A stretch of DNA of 64,000 nucleotides from CAVQZC01 sp963718315 (lineage in GTDB: Bacteria; Actinomycetota; Thermoleophilia; Gaiellales; JAICJC01), in assembly GCA_963718315.1 (NCBI GenBank), contig CAVQZC010000003.1:200010-264009 (forward strand), read 5' to 3'. Within the stretch, counting starts at the first letter, position 1. Each line of letters begins with the position of its first letter. Under the pieces are notes generated by a model. The model had not been told where the DNA came from. It saw nothing but the letters and a program-made list of their open reading frames with translations, and made no database searches. Below are positions 28,283-38,191 of the stretch, piece after piece. The position numbers and the translations under genes were made by a program.

Positions 28283-28884
28283 GCCACGCGATCGCCGCGC
28301 TTGTCCTCGGCTACCTGCTGGGGTCGCTCCCGTTCGGCTACTGGGCGGGGCGGCTGAAGGGCGTCGATCTGCGCAAGGTCGGATCGGGCAACACCGGCGG
28401 CACCAACGCGATCCGCATCCTGGGCGCGCGCTACGGGGTGCCGGTGATCCTGCTCGACATGGGCAAGGGCGTCGCAGCGGTGCTGATCGCGGGACAGTTC
28501 GGGGGCGCGACCGTCGAGGTGCTGGCCGCCACCGGTGCCGTGCTGGGCCACGCCTTCCCCGTCTTCCTGCGTTTCCACGGTGGCAAGGCTGTTGCCGTCG
28601 GCGCCGGGGCAATGTTCGCTCTCACCCCGCTGATCGGCGTGCTCGTCACGTTGGTCTGGTTCGTGGTCGCCGCGCTGACCCGCTACGTCTCGTTGGCTTC
28701 ACTAGCAACGGCGGTCGCGTTTCCCACGCTCACCTTCGTCTTCGACGAGCCCTGGCCGGTGCGCGTCTTCGCGCTGGCCGGCGGGCTGTTCGTGATCTGG
28801 CGGCACCGCTCCAACATCGCCCGCCTGCGCGCGGGCACCGAGCATCGCATCAACCTGCGCCGCCGCTCAGCGGAGCCCGTCTAG
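28279..28884 (+). CDS. plsY: Acyl-phosphate:glycerol-3-phosphate acyltransferase
   Basis: A 201-residue multi-pass membrane acyltransferase that makes lysophosphatidate from acyl-phosphate and glycerol-3-phosphate. The three PlsY motifs are seen: GSGNTGGTNAIR (motif 1), GHAFPVFLRFHGGKAVA (motif 2) and WRHRSNIARLRAGTE (motif 3). It overlaps pgsA by four bases and ends tail-to-tail with folE2. Pairing with pgsA groups the first and a later step of phosphoglycerolipid synthesis. Confidence 0.95.
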   Translation: MSHAIAALVLGYLLGSLPFGYWAGRLKGVDLRKVGSGNTGGTNAIRILGARYGVPVILLDMGKGVAAVLIAGQFGGATVEVLAATGAVLGHAFPVFLRFHGGKAVAVGAGAMFALTPLIGVLVTLVWFVVAALTRYVSLASLATAVAFPTLTFVFDEPWPVRVFALAGGLFVIWRHRSNIARLRAGTEHRINLRRRSAEPV

Positions 28885-29865
28885 GACGCGGCTTCGAGCC
28901 AGGCGTCGGCCGTGGTGTGGCCGGACCGGGCCCCCGGGCCCGCCGTCCAGTTCCGCCCGCAGCTCGCCGACGGTGCCGTGCCGCTCGGCCAGCACGTCGT
29001 GGTTGTGGATCGTCTCGAAGTTGACCTGGCGGGCGAGCACGAAGCAGCCGTCGGTCAGCTCCTCGTAGCGCTCCAGCGCGCCGGCCACCATCAGCCGCAC
29101 CGAGTCCTCCACGAAGCGGGGGTGCAGGTGGGCTTGCTCGACCACGTACAGCTCGTCGGGCCGCTTCAGCAGCTCGAAGATCGGGGCGCTCATCGAGTTC
29201 TCGGCGATTGCGATCAGATCGCGGGCGTCGACCTCACGGCGGGTGCCGATCATCAGCGTCGCCTCGGCCCGCTGGTTGTGCGTCGCAGCCGGCACCAGGT
29301 CGAAGATCTCGGCAATCTGGTCGCCGCCGTAGCCCGCCTCGCGGAGGCGGATCGCCGCTTGCTCCTGGATCAGGCCCTGGGCGCACGGGCACGCATTCAG
29401 GCCGCGCACCTCGACGCCGACCAGCCGGCGGGCGCCCTGCTGGTTGACCAGGGAGCGGCCGACCAGGTGGTAGATCTCCTGCGTCGGGAGGTCGGTCACC
29501 GGCGTGCGCCGCTCGACCGGGAACTTGGCGCGGATGGTCACCTCGGAGCGCACGGCCTGCTGGCGCTCGACGACGTGGGCCGCGATGTGCTGGGCGAGGT
29601 CCTCGATGTGCAGCGCCTCGCCGATCACCACCTTGTCGATGGCCTCGGCGACCGTCTCGGGGAAGCGCGACATGTGGACGCCCTTCTGGCCCGGGTCGAG
29701 GTCGACGAAGCAGTCGATGTCGGCGTAGTAGAGGAGCTCGGTGCCGGCGTGCCCGATCCGGATCACCTTGTGGACGCCGGTGACGCCGGCCCGGGTCAGG
29801 GCCAGGTGCACCTCGGGAGTGGTTGCCTGCAGGTCTTCGCGGAAGGTGGTGATGGTGTCAGCCAT
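28881..29865 (-). CDS. folE2: GTP cyclohydrolase FolE2 (type IB); C-terminus frameshifted
   Basis: About 327 residues of the FolE2/MptA family, a metal-dependent GTP cyclohydrolase starting folate (dihydroneopterin triphosphate) synthesis. Conserved segments: VTGVHKVIRIGHAG, GQKGVHMSRF, LNACPCAQG with the active-site Cys, and ATHNQRAEATL with a His. The last codons shift frame in the GC run at about 28922-28946; the frame ending in GHTTADAWLEAAS with a stop at 28881-28883 gives the expected C-terminus. ATG 29865 follows TACCAT (29878-29873) by 7 nt. With thyX and the SDR at 20 kb it fits a FolE2/ThyX-type folate route. Confidence 0.93.
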
Positions 29866-29907
29866 GGCGAGAATGGTACTCCCGGGCTCCAGATCCGGTT
29901 TCCAGTC

Positions 29908-30756
29908 TCACTCGCGCAGGAGGCGGGACATGCCGCCGGTCGGCCAGCACGCGGCCGCCGGTCTGGCAGGTCGGCGCAGTAGAAGACGGTGTGCTCCTCG
30001 AACGAGACGGTGCGGATGATGTCGCCGCAGCGGGGGCACATCGAGCCGGCCTGGTCGTGGACGATGTAGCCGCGCGCGGGCTTGCCGGCCAGGCCGTCCT
30101 TGGAGGCCGGGATCAGGCGCTCGGTTGCGTCGGACAGGACGACGGTGATCGCCTGGGTGCAGGCGCTCGATTCTGCTCGTCGTCGAGGGGTGGTGGTGCG
30201 CGTGTAGGGGCCGAGCTTGGCCGCCCACAGGATCTCGTTGGCGAAGGCGCGGCCGATGCCGGCGATCGCCCGCTGGTCGCGCAGGAAGGCGTGGAGCTGG
30301 TGGGGGTGCGCCTCCAGCGCCGCCTTCAGGGCAGCCACGTCGAAGGCCGGGTCGAGCGGCTCGGGGCCGAGGCGGGCCAGCTCGGCGGCCAGCCGCCTCG
30401 GGCGTCAGCAGCCAGGCTCCGGCCCTCCGCTTGCGGCCGGTCTCGGTCATCCGCAGGCAGGCCGCCGTCGAAGTCGACCTCCAGCATGGTCGACCGCGGG
30501 CGCGAGCTGGTGCCGACGGTCAGCTTGCCGGCGGACATCAGGTGCAGCACCAGGGTCGGGCCGCTCTCGGTGGTGAAGAGGATCCGCTTGGCGCGGCGGC
30601 TGACGCTGACGAAGCGGTCGCCGACCAGCGACGCGACCGGCGGGTCGATCGTCTTCACGGTCGCGAAGTGGGCGACCGGCACCCCGAGATGGGGTCGGCG
30701 GTGAGGCGGTCGCGCTGGGCGATGACGAACGCTTCCAGTTCGGGCAACTCGGGCAT
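29908..30756 (-). CDS. Fpg/Nei-family DNA glycosylase with multiple frame breaks
   Basis: The start MPELPELEAF is the N-terminal catalytic Pro-Glu signature of formamidopyrimidine/endonuclease VIII glycosylases, which excise oxidised bases. The core (LMSAGKLTVG), the helix-two-turn-helix region (DQRAIAGIGRAFANEILW) and the zinc finger (CPRCGDI then C-x2-C and QTGGRVLADR) are all found in order, but spread over three frames with at least four indels, ending at 29908. The shape is complete, so sequencing error is possible, but break density is the highest in the window and true decay cannot be excluded. Confidence 0.75.
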
Positions 30757-30774
30757 ACCGGTAAGTTTGCGCGG

Positions 30775-31660
30775 ATGTCGGTAGAGGTGATGCGAGGCGG
30801 GCTGGTCGAGAGCCGCCACCAGGTGCACGTCGCGGTCGTGAACGCGGCCGGAGACCTGACCGCCGCCGCCGGCGATCCGGATCGGCCGACCATCCTCCGC
30901 TCGACCGCCAAGCCGCTGCAGGCCGTGCCGCTGCTGGAGGGCGGTGCCTTCGACGCCTTCGGGTTCGACGACCGGATCCTGGCCGTCTGCTGCGCCTCCC
31001 ACCTCGGCCGGCCCGAGCACGTCGAGGCGGTTGCGCGCGGCTTTGCTCTGGCCGGTCTCGATCCGGCGCTGCTTCGCAACACGACCGGCTCGGTCGATCA
31101 GCGGCTGGCGCCACAACTGCTCCGGCAACCACCTCGCCTTCCTGGCCGCCAGCGCTCACGCCGGCTGGCCGCTGGAGGGCTACCGCGACCCGAGCCACCC
31201 CTCCCAGGTTGCGGCCCGTGCCGCGGTAGCGCGTGCGGCCGGGCTGACCGCCGAGCAGGTGCCGATCTGCGTCGACGGCTGCGGCGTGGTCGCCTTCGAG
31301 CTGCCGCTGGCGGTTCTGGCAGGGGTCTACGCCCGGCTGGCGGCCGAGCAGCCCCGCCAGGCGGCCGCCATGCGCGCCCATCCCGAGCTGGTGCGCGGCG
31401 AGGGCCGGCTGGACACGGAGCTGATGCGGGCGGTGCCCGGCGCGGTGTGCAAGGGCGGCGCCGAGGGGCTGGCCTGCCTCGCTCTGCCCGAGCAGGGGCT
31501 GGGAGTGGCGGTGCGGGTCGAGGACGGAAATGATCGAGCAGTGGCCCCCGCCCTGCTCGACGTGGCCGGCCAGCTGCTCGACTGGCCGGCGCAACCGGTC
31601 AACCTGCGCGATCTGGCGGCTCCGAGCGTCCGAAATGCTCCGGGTGACGAGGTCGGAATG
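30775..31660 (+). CDS. L-asparaginase II family (AnsA-like) with frame break near 31103-31112
   Basis: A member of the asparaginase II (Rhizobium etli thermolabile AnsA) family. Conserved segments: RSTAKPLQAVPLLEGGA, CCASHLGRPEHV, then after an indel near 31103-31112 HNCSGNHLAFLAA, and DGCGVVAFELPL. It probably hydrolyses L-asparagine to aspartate and ammonia. ATG 30775 follows TAAGTT (30762-30767) by 7 nt. The C-terminal end is uncertain: the frame stays open to 31903, past the sigma factor promoter, so another indel near 31,650 is likely. Confidence 0.8.
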
Positions 31661-31763
31661 GTGAAATCCGATGTGGTGCTGGCCACCTCAGGCTGGCAGG
31701 ATTCGGAAGACACCCGTATCGGGCCCCGACTGACGCAGTTCTCAGCTTTCGGTGAAAATCCGG

Positions 31764-31792
31764 TTCTCGGGTCGCAATTACGCGGGTATACT
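31764..31792 (+). promoter_or_regulatory. Candidate rpoD promoter
   Basis: TTCTCG (31764-31769), a 17-nt spacer and TATACT (31787-31792), the most consensus-like -10 box seen in the window. It would give a leader of about 100 nt before the sigma factor start, unlike the leaderless genes around it. Confidence 0.55.
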
Positions 31793-31899
31793 GCCCTCCG
31801 TCTGCGCTGTACAACCACCGCCGAAGGCTCCTCGGTCGCAGCGGGTTCACCGTTGTCCGAGTGTCCTGAGGCGTTGGGGTCTCTCCACCACCCACCTGT

Positions 31900-33000
<1,101 letters not shown>

Positions 33001-33027
33001 CGCACCGGCGCTAGAATCGGCGGGCCC

Positions 33028-33109
33028 GGGAGGGTGTCCGAGTGGTTAAAGGAGACGGGCTGTAAACCCGTTGGCTATGCCTACAGAGGTTCGAATCCTC
33101 TCCCTCCCA
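33028..33109 (+). tRNA. tRNA-Tyr (GTA)
   Basis: An 82-nt class II tRNA. The acceptor stem pairs 33028-33034 with 33102-33108, with discriminator A at 33109. The anticodon stem is 33055-33059/33067-33071 and the anticodon GTA at 33062-33064. A long variable arm follows, as expected for bacterial tRNA-Tyr, and the T-arm has TTCGAAT. TAGAAT at 33012-33017 is a likely -10 box. Confidence 0.95.
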
Positions 33110-33136
33110 TAGCGTTGTCTAGATAGGATCGGACAG

Positions 33137-33337
33137 ATGTTCGGGTACCACCCCCAGCACCACCTCCTCTACGACGTCGTCATCATCGCGATCTACTTCG
33201 TGCCGACGATCGTCGCGCTGGTTCGCCACCACCGGCAGTCGGTGGCGATCTTCCTGGTCAACTTCATGCTCGGCTGGACGCTGATCGGCTGGATCGGGTC
33301 GCTGATCTGGTCGTTCACCAATCCGCACCGGGCGTGA
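33137..33337 (+). CDS. Superinfection immunity-type small membrane protein
   Basis: A 66-residue protein with two hydrophobic helices (about 12-28 and 36-58) and the segment FMLGWTLIGWIGSLIW, which matches the superinfection immunity (Imm) family, known from T4 phage and widespread in bacterial chromosomes as short membrane proteins. In this setting a phage role is doubtful. TAGGAT (33124-33129) ends 7 nt before the ATG. Its stop overlaps the start of the next gene in GTGA, so the two are coupled. Confidence 0.8.
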   Translation: MFGYHPQHHLLYDVVIIAIYFVPTIVALVRHHRQSVAIFLVNFMLGWTLIGWIGSLIWSFTNPHRA

Positions 33338-34377
33338 CGCCCTTCTCGTACCCGCCGCGTGCGCGCCGGGGCGACCGGGTCGCGATCGTCTCGCCCTCGG
33401 GCCGCGCGGCTGCCGAGTTCGCTGCGCCGGTTGATCTGGGACTGCGGCGGCTGCGAGCGGAGTTCGGGCTGGAGCCGGTCGAGTACCCGACGACCCGGGC
33501 GCCCGAGGCCTCGCCGCAGGAGCGCGCCGCCGACCTGCATGCCGCATTCGCCGATCCGCAGATCGCTGCGGTGATCGCCACCATCGGCGGCGACGACGAG
33601 ATCAAGGTGCTCCGCCACCTCGAGCCGGAGGTGTTCCGGGCGAACCCGAAGCCGTTCTTCGGCTACAGCGACAACACCAACCTGCTGCTCTACCTCTGGA
33701 ACCTGGGCATCGTCGGCTACCACGGCGGGTCGGTGATGGTGCAGTTGGGCCGGCCCGGCTCGATCAACCCGGACACGCGCGTGTCGCTCGAGGCGGCCCT
33801 GCTCGAAGGCGGGTGGCGGACGCTGGTGGAGCCAAAGGAGTACACGACCGTCGAGGGCGAGTGGGAGGACCCCAGGATGCTCGAGAGCGAGCCGCGGATG
33901 ACGGCCAGCGAGGGCTGGGAGTGGCATGGCCCGAAGCGGCGGGTGGAGGGGCAGAGCTGGGGCGGCTGCCTGGAGATCCTCGACTTCCACTTCCGCGCCG
34001 CCCGCTACCTGCAGCCCGACGAGCGCTACGACGGCTGCGTGCTCTTCTGCGAGACCTCCGAGGAGATGCCCTCGCCGGACTACGTCTACCAGGTGCTGAT
34101 GGGGATCGGCGAGCGCGGCCTGCTGCAGCGCTTCGCCGCCGTGGTCTGGGGGCGGCCCAAGTCGTGGTCGCATGCCAACCGAAACGTGTTCGGCGAGCAG
34201 CTGCTCTACGAGGAGGCGCAGCACGAGGCCGTCGAGACCGCCCTTGCGGAATACCACCCCGACGTGCCCTGGGTCTTTGGGGTCGACTTCGGCCACACCG
34301 ATCCGCAGCTGGTGATTCCCTACGGCGGCGACGTCGTGGTGGACACGGGCGAGCTCCGCATCGACGTTCGGTACTAG
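33334..34377 (+). CDS. S66 family LD-carboxypeptidase / MccF-like
   Basis: A 347-residue serine peptidase of family S66 (LdcA/MccF). The nucleophile Ser lies in FGYSDNTNLL (about residue 112). The Glu and His of the Ser-Glu-His triad fit GGCLEILDF and VDFGHTDPQ. The longer loop between them suggests the MccF branch, which cleaves aminoacyl-AMP antibiotics such as microcin C, rather than peptidoglycan recycling, but both remain possible. It starts within the stop of the Imm-like gene and ends tail-to-tail with a GNAT gene (CTAG overlap). Confidence 0.85.
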   Translation: MTPFSYPPRARRGDRVAIVSPSGRAAAEFAAPVDLGLRRLRAEFGLEPVEYPTTRAPEASPQERAADLHAAFADPQIAAVIATIGGDDEIKVLRHLEPEVFRANPKPFFGYSDNTNLLLYLWNLGIVGYHGGSVMVQLGRPGSINPDTRVSLEAALLEGGWRTLVEPKEYTTVEGEWEDPRMLESEPRMTASEGWEWHGPKRRVEGQSWGGCLEILDFHFRAARYLQPDERYDGCVLFCETSEEMPSPDYVYQVLMGIGERGLLQRFAAVVWGRPKSWSHANRNVFGEQLLYEEAQHEAVETALAEYHPDVPWVFGVDFGHTDPQLVIPYGGDVVVDTGELRIDVRY

Positions 34378-34934
34378 GGGACCTGTCGACTGACGATCCA
34401 GGCGTGCTTGCCGACCTGGCGGCCTCGCTCGAACCCGTGCTCCTCGAACAGCTCGACGGTGGCGCTGAACAGGAAGCGCGCCTGCGCCTCGCGGCCGGCG
34501 GTCACCTCGGAGATCGCCTCCACGCGGCCGCCGCCGGCGTCTGCGATCTGCCCCAGCGCCCCTTCCAGTCCGGCCCGTGCGACGCCCTGACCGCGGTGCC
34601 CCTTGTCGACGAAGATGCAGGCGATCCGCCAGTCCGCGGGCGGCGGTGGGTCCTTCCTGTACTCCCGCATGTGCTTCAGGCCGAGCTCGTCGGGCCTCCC
34701 GTACTGGCACCAGCCCTGGGCGAAGCCCTCGTCGTCGAACACCATCGCGGCGTGGGCACGGCCGGTGCGCACCAGCTTCTCCTTCAGCGTCCGCGGGTCG
34801 GTGATGCCGCGCCGGTATTCGGCGTGGTTCGGGGCGCACCAGCAGCCGCCGTAGATCCCGTTGTTGCGCTCGACCAGCTCGGCGAATGCGTCCCAGGTGG
34901 AGCTCTCGAGCGGCCGGGTCGTGAAGGTGCCCAT
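34374..34934 (-). CDS. GNAT family N-acetyltransferase
   Basis: A 186-residue GNAT-fold acetyltransferase. The acetyl-CoA motif A appears as IFVDKGHRGQGVARAGLEGAL (Q/R-x-x-G-x-G/A pattern). The N-terminal GIYGGCWCAPNHAEYRRG segment marks a subfamily common in actinobacteria, with unknown acceptor. The ATG at 34934 lies 35 bp from the start of the truncated kinase gene on the other strand; TATACG/TATACC sequences in between may serve both. Confidence 0.85.
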   Translation of the reverse strand: MGTFTTRPLESSTWDAFAELVERNNGIYGGCWCAPNHAEYRRGITDPRTLKEKLVRTGRAHAAMVFDDEGFAQGWCQYGRPDELGLKHMREYRKDPPPPADWRIACIFVDKGHRGQGVARAGLEGALGQIADAGGGRVEAISEVTAGREAQARFLFSATVELFEEHGFERGRQVGKHAWIVSRQVP

Positions 34935-34968
34935 AGCTGACGTATACCCGATGTGGAGGTGGAGCCGT

Positions 34969-35505
34969 ATGCCGATTCTCGATGGATCGATGGTCGAGGA
35001 TCCCCGCGACGCGCTTCGCTCGATCGAGACGACCGGGCGCCAGGCGCTGACCGAGCTTCGCCGCCTGCTCGGGCTGCTGCGCGACGTCGAAGGAGGGCCG
35101 TCGCTGGCACCGCAGCCGAGCCTGCAGTATCTGGACGAGCTACTCGCCCAGATCCGCGGCGCCGGCCTGCCCGTCGAGCTGACGGTGGAGGGCACACCGA
35201 CTGCGCTTCCACAGGGTGTCGACCTGTCGGCCTACAGGATCGTGCAGGAGGGGCTCACCAACACCCTCAAGCACGCCGGAGCGGACCGGGTGTGCGTGCT
35301 GGTTCGGTACGCCCCTGCGGTGCTGGAGATCGAGATCTCGGACGACGGTCGCGGCCACCCGGACAGCGCGGGGAACGGTGGCGGGCACGGTCTGGTCGGC
35401 ATGCGCGAGCGGGTCGCCCTCTACGGCGGGGAGCTGCGGGCCGGTCGCGGGGAGGACGGCGGCTACGTGGTGCGGGCACGCCTGCCGCTGGGGTCGGGCG
35501 CGTGA
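34969..35505 (+). CDS. Histidine kinase remnant: ATPase domain without the histidine box
   Basis: A 178-residue protein matching only the C-terminal half of NarL-type sensor kinases. It begins in the second DHp helix (EDPRDALRSIETTGRQALTELRRLLG) and carries a complete HATPase region (YRIVQEGLTNTLKHA N-box, ISDDGRGH G1 box, GHGLVGMRERV G2 box). The sensor, transmembrane and phosphoacceptor-histidine parts are missing; upstream lies the divergent GNAT gene. ATG 34969 has a good Shine-Dalgarno (GGAGGTGGAG), so the short form may be expressed. It overlaps the response regulator by GTGA. It could be a deletion remnant or a split kinase needing a partner. Confidence 0.8.
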   Translation: MPILDGSMVEDPRDALRSIETTGRQALTELRRLLGLLRDVEGGPSLAPQPSLQYLDELLAQIRGAGLPVELTVEGTPTALPQGVDLSAYRIVQEGLTNTLKHAGADRVCVLVRYAPAVLEIEISDDGRGHPDSAGNGGGHGLVGMRERVALYGGELRAGRGEDGGYVVRARLPLGSGA

Positions 35506-36167
35506 CCATCAGGCTGCTGCTGGCCGACGACCAGGAGCTGGTGCGCACCGGTTTTCGGCTGATCCTGAACGCCGAGCCCGACATGGTGGTGGCCGGCGAG
35601 GCGGCCGACGGCTCCCAGGCCGTGGATGAGGCGGCGCGGCTGCGGCCCGACGTCATCCTGATGGACGTGCGGATGCCGGGGGTGGACGGGATCGAGGCGA
35701 CCAGGCGGCTCGGCCGCATCGCTCCAGAGCCACCGCGCGTGATCATGCTGACGACGTTCGACCTCGACCAGTACGTGTACGACGCGCTGCGCGCCGGGGC
35801 GAGCGGCTTTCTGCTCAAGGACGCGCCGGCGGCACAGCTCGTCGAGGCGATCAGAGTTGTCGCGGCTGGCGACGCCCTGCTGGCGCCCGCCATCACCCGC
35901 AGGATGATCGCCGAGTTCGCCAGGCGTCCGCTGCCCCAGGACGAGCCGGCGCTCGAGCAGCTGACCAGCCGCGAGCGCGAGGTGCTGACCCTGATCGCCC
36001 GCGGCCGCTCGAACGCCGAGATCGGGGCGGAGTTGTTCATCAGCGACGCCACGGTGAAGACGCACGTCAAGCGTGTGCTGGCCAAGCTCGGGCTGCGAGA
36101 CCGCGTGCAGGCGGTGGTGCTGGCCTACGAGACCGGCCTCGTACAGCCGGGAATCACATGGATATGA
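35502..36167 (+). CDS. NarL/LuxR-family response regulator
   Basis: A 221-residue two-domain regulator. The receiver domain (1-120) has the acidic pair in LLADDQE, phosphoacceptor Asp in VILMDVRMP and Lys in FLLKDAP. The C-terminal LuxR helix-turn-helix is LTSREREVLTLIARGRSNAEIG through TVKTHVKRVLAKLG. Start codon GTG overlaps the kinase remnant. It is followed on the same strand, 16 bp later, by the SipW/TasA-like locus, which it may control. Confidence 0.93.
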   Translation: MTIRLLLADDQELVRTGFRLILNAEPDMVVAGEAADGSQAVDEAARLRPDVILMDVRMPGVDGIEATRRLGRIAPEPPRVIMLTTFDLDQYVYDALRAGASGFLLKDAPAAQLVEAIRVVAAGDALLAPAITRRMIAEFARRPLPQDEPALEQLTSREREVLTLIARGRSNAEIGAELFISDATVKTHVKRVLAKLGLRDRVQAVVLAYETGLVQPGITWI

Positions 36168-36183
36168 CTTGCAAACCCCCCTG

Positions 36184-36840
36184 ATGGGGATTCCGGTCAG
36201 GGCGACAGATTCCGATGAGAAGGGACGGCGCTCGTACCGGCGCCGGCTCCGCAGGTTCTACGTCCACGGAAGGACACCGATCAGCCAGGGAAGGACACGC
36301 CGGCGCCTGCGCGCCATCTCGCTCACGATCGCCGTGCTCGCGGCGGTTGCCGCGTGGTGGACGCTGACGGCCGCCGCCGCCCTGCGCCCCTCCGCCGCGG
36401 TGCACGGGAAGGCGACGCTGGCCGTGCGCACCTTGGGGATCTCGCCCGCGGGCGGCCTGACCGGCGCCGCCAACCTGGCCGCCGGCGACTCGCTGCAGCG
36501 GCAGCTGGGGATCATCAACGTCGGCAGCAAGCCGGTGGCGGCCGCTGCCGTGAAGGTCGTTCCCACCAGCGGCTCGCACCTGAACAGCGGGCTGACCGTG
36601 CAGGTTGACCGCTGCTCGGCGGCCTGGGTGGCCGCCGGGAAGGGGCTCACCTGCCACGGCACGTCCACCACCCTGACCGGGTCGTTCGCACCTGGTTCCA
36701 AGCAGATTTCACTCGCGCTGGCCGGGCTGAAGCCCAACGCAACGGCCTGGCTGCGGGTGACCGTGAGACTGGCGGCCGGCGCTTCGGCTGCCCAGCAGAG
36801 CGTCTCAACGACGCTCACATATACGTTCAGCGCGAGCTGA
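36184..36840 (+). CDS. TasA/CalY-like secreted protein 1
   Basis: A 218-residue exported protein. A basic stretch (GRTRRRLRA) precedes one hydrophobic segment (about 42-63, ISLTIAVLAAVAAWWTL), then a beta-rich mature part with LAAGDSLQRQLGIINVG, matching the TasA/CalY family pattern (GDxxxxxxxxxNxG) of SipW-processed fibre proteins. A Cys pair (RCSAAW...LTCHG) recurs in the next paralogue. The start is uncertain: ATG 36184 has no Shine-Dalgarno. It opens a four-gene cluster with a SipW-type signal peptidase. Confidence 0.65.
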   Translation: MGIPVRATDSDEKGRRSYRRRLRRFYVHGRTPISQGRTRRRLRAISLTIAVLAAVAAWWTLTAAAALRPSAAVHGKATLAVRTLGISPAGGLTGAANLAAGDSLQRQLGIINVGSKPVAAAAVKVVPTSGSHLNSGLTVQVDRCSAAWVAAGKGLTCHGTSTTLTGSFAPGSKQISLALAGLKPNATAWLRVTVRLAAGASAAQQSVSTTLTYTFSAS

Positions 36841-36974
36841 CGACTACGTAATTCTGGCACGGGAACTCCCTCAAAAGGGGGAGGAAATTCGGCTGCCTGC
36901 TGCCGACAGGTACCTGGTCGGTGAAGGGGGATGCCCCAAGCCGCCTCATTCCCCTCTGTCCCGAAGGAGAACCT
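36841..36974 (+). other. Leader before TasA-like gene 2 with small hairpin
   Basis: A 134-bp non-coding stretch. CTCCC (36866-36870) can pair with GGGAG (36879-36883). No T-run follows, so attenuation or mRNA processing is as likely as termination. I see no known riboswitch consensus. Confidence 0.3.
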
Positions 36975-37600
36975 TTGTCGTCACCAGTGCGCAAGCGGCG
37001 TCGCGGCCGCAAGCTCCTGCTCTCGCTGGCCGCGCTTGGCGCTGCCGCGAGCATCGCGGGATGGCCACGTACGCGACCTTCACCAGCTCGGTCTCGCAGA
37101 GCCAGACGATCTCGTCCGGCACCGTGAGCCTCAACCTCGGCGCCACGGGCTCGGCCACCAACCGGCTGAACATCGGCGCCAGCAACATCGCTCCCGGCGA
37201 CACCATGCAGCGGAGCGTCGACCTGATCAACGGCGGCACCATCAACATGGCGTCGATCACGCTGACCAACGCGGCGACCACGTCGTCGCTGCTGGACACC
37301 GACGCGGTCAACGGCCTTCAGCTGACCATCGACAAGTGCTCGCAGGCGTGGACTGAGGGCGGCACCGCGCCGGCCTACACCTACACCTGCGGTGGCACGA
37401 CCTCGACGGTGCTGGCCAGCCGCGCGATCGTCGGCACCAACATCGCCCTCAGCAACCTGGGCGCGCTGACGGCCGGCACGACCGACCATCTGCGGTTCAC
37501 GCTGAGCTTCCCGTCGGCGGCAGGCAACACGTTCCAGGGCCTGACCTCGACGATCCAGTACACGTTCACCGGCACCCAGCGCGCCGGCACCAATCAGTAG
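36975..37600 (+). CDS. TasA/CalY-like secreted protein 2 (frame break near 37058)
   Basis: A TasA/CalY (M73-like) fibre protein of about 208 residues. The TTG start at 36975 has Shine-Dalgarno AAGGAGA. The signal region is KRRRGRKLLLSLAALGAAAS, and after a missing G near 37058-37060 the mature start reads MATYATFTSS, the typical YATFT cleavage region of SipW substrates. The mature domain includes APGDTMQRSVDLINGG and a Cys pair (DKCSQAW...YTCGG), like protein 1. Such proteins form extracellular amyloid-like or filamentous fibres in Bacillus; here this is by homology only. Confidence 0.75.
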
Positions 37601-37618
37601 CGCGCGGACGTCGACTGA

Positions 37619-38191
37619 ATGAAGCAGCACGCCTCACGCACCCTGTCGATCGCCGCCAAGCTGGCGGTCGGCGGGGTGCTGGCGTTCTGCCTGGCAGTGT
37701 TTGCGTTCTTCGGGCTGGGACCGCACACCGGGCTCTACCGCACCGAGACGGTGCTGTCGGGCTCGATGGTGCCGCACTTCTCGCCCGGCGATGTGGTCGT
37801 GGTCACGCCGGAGCCGCTGGCGGATGTCCGCGTCGGCCAGGTGATCACCTACCACGCCCCGGTGCAGGGGCACGTGATCGTCACCCACCGGGTGGTGAAA
37901 GTCTTGAAGGGCGGCGCCCATCCCGTGATCCTGACCAAGGGCGACGCCAATGCCGCTCCCGACCCGTGGACGGCCAAGCTGTCGGGCTCGCCGGTCTGGC
38001 AGCAGCGCTGGGTGATCCCCGGTGCCGGCTGGATCATCGAGTGGCTGCGCTCGCCGATCATGCGGTACCTGCTGGTGTTCTGCGTTCCGATGCTGCTGGC
38101 CGTGATCTGGCTGCGCGACATCTGGCGCGACGACCCAGACGATGAGCAGGAAGAGGTGCGCACGGATGCGCCGGCGCTCGGCACTCGGTAG
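37619..38191 (+). CDS. SipW-type (ER/archaeal-type) signal peptidase I
   Basis: A 190-residue membrane signal peptidase. TM1 (about 13-33) is followed by VLSGSMVPHFSPGD (catalytic Ser), then VTHRVV where His replaces the Lys of ordinary bacterial enzymes, and LTKGDANAAPD; a second TM near 145-163 anchors the C-terminus. This is the SipW/ER type, which in Bacillus processes TasA. It sits between TasA-like genes, so its substrates are probably the three neighbouring exported proteins. Confidence 0.9.
   Translation: MKQHASRTLSIAAKLAVGGVLAFCLAVFAFFGLGPHTGLYRTETVLSGSMVPHFSPGDVVVVTPEPLADVRVGQVITYHAPVQGHVIVTHRVVKVLKGGAHPVILTKGDANAAPDPWTAKLSGSPVWQQRWVIPGAGWIIEWLRSPIMRYLLVFCVPMLLAVIWLRDIWRDDPDDEQEEVRTDAPALGTR

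Noticed and set aside
33137..33337. Prophage origin of the Imm-like gene
   Set aside because: No phage structural, lysis or integrase genes nearby; neighbours are core genes and the promoter is of the host leaderless type.
36841..36974. Cyclic di-GMP (GEMM) riboswitch before the TasA-like gene
   Set aside because: A small hairpin is present, but the conserved GEMM core and tetraloop/receptor signals are not recognisable.
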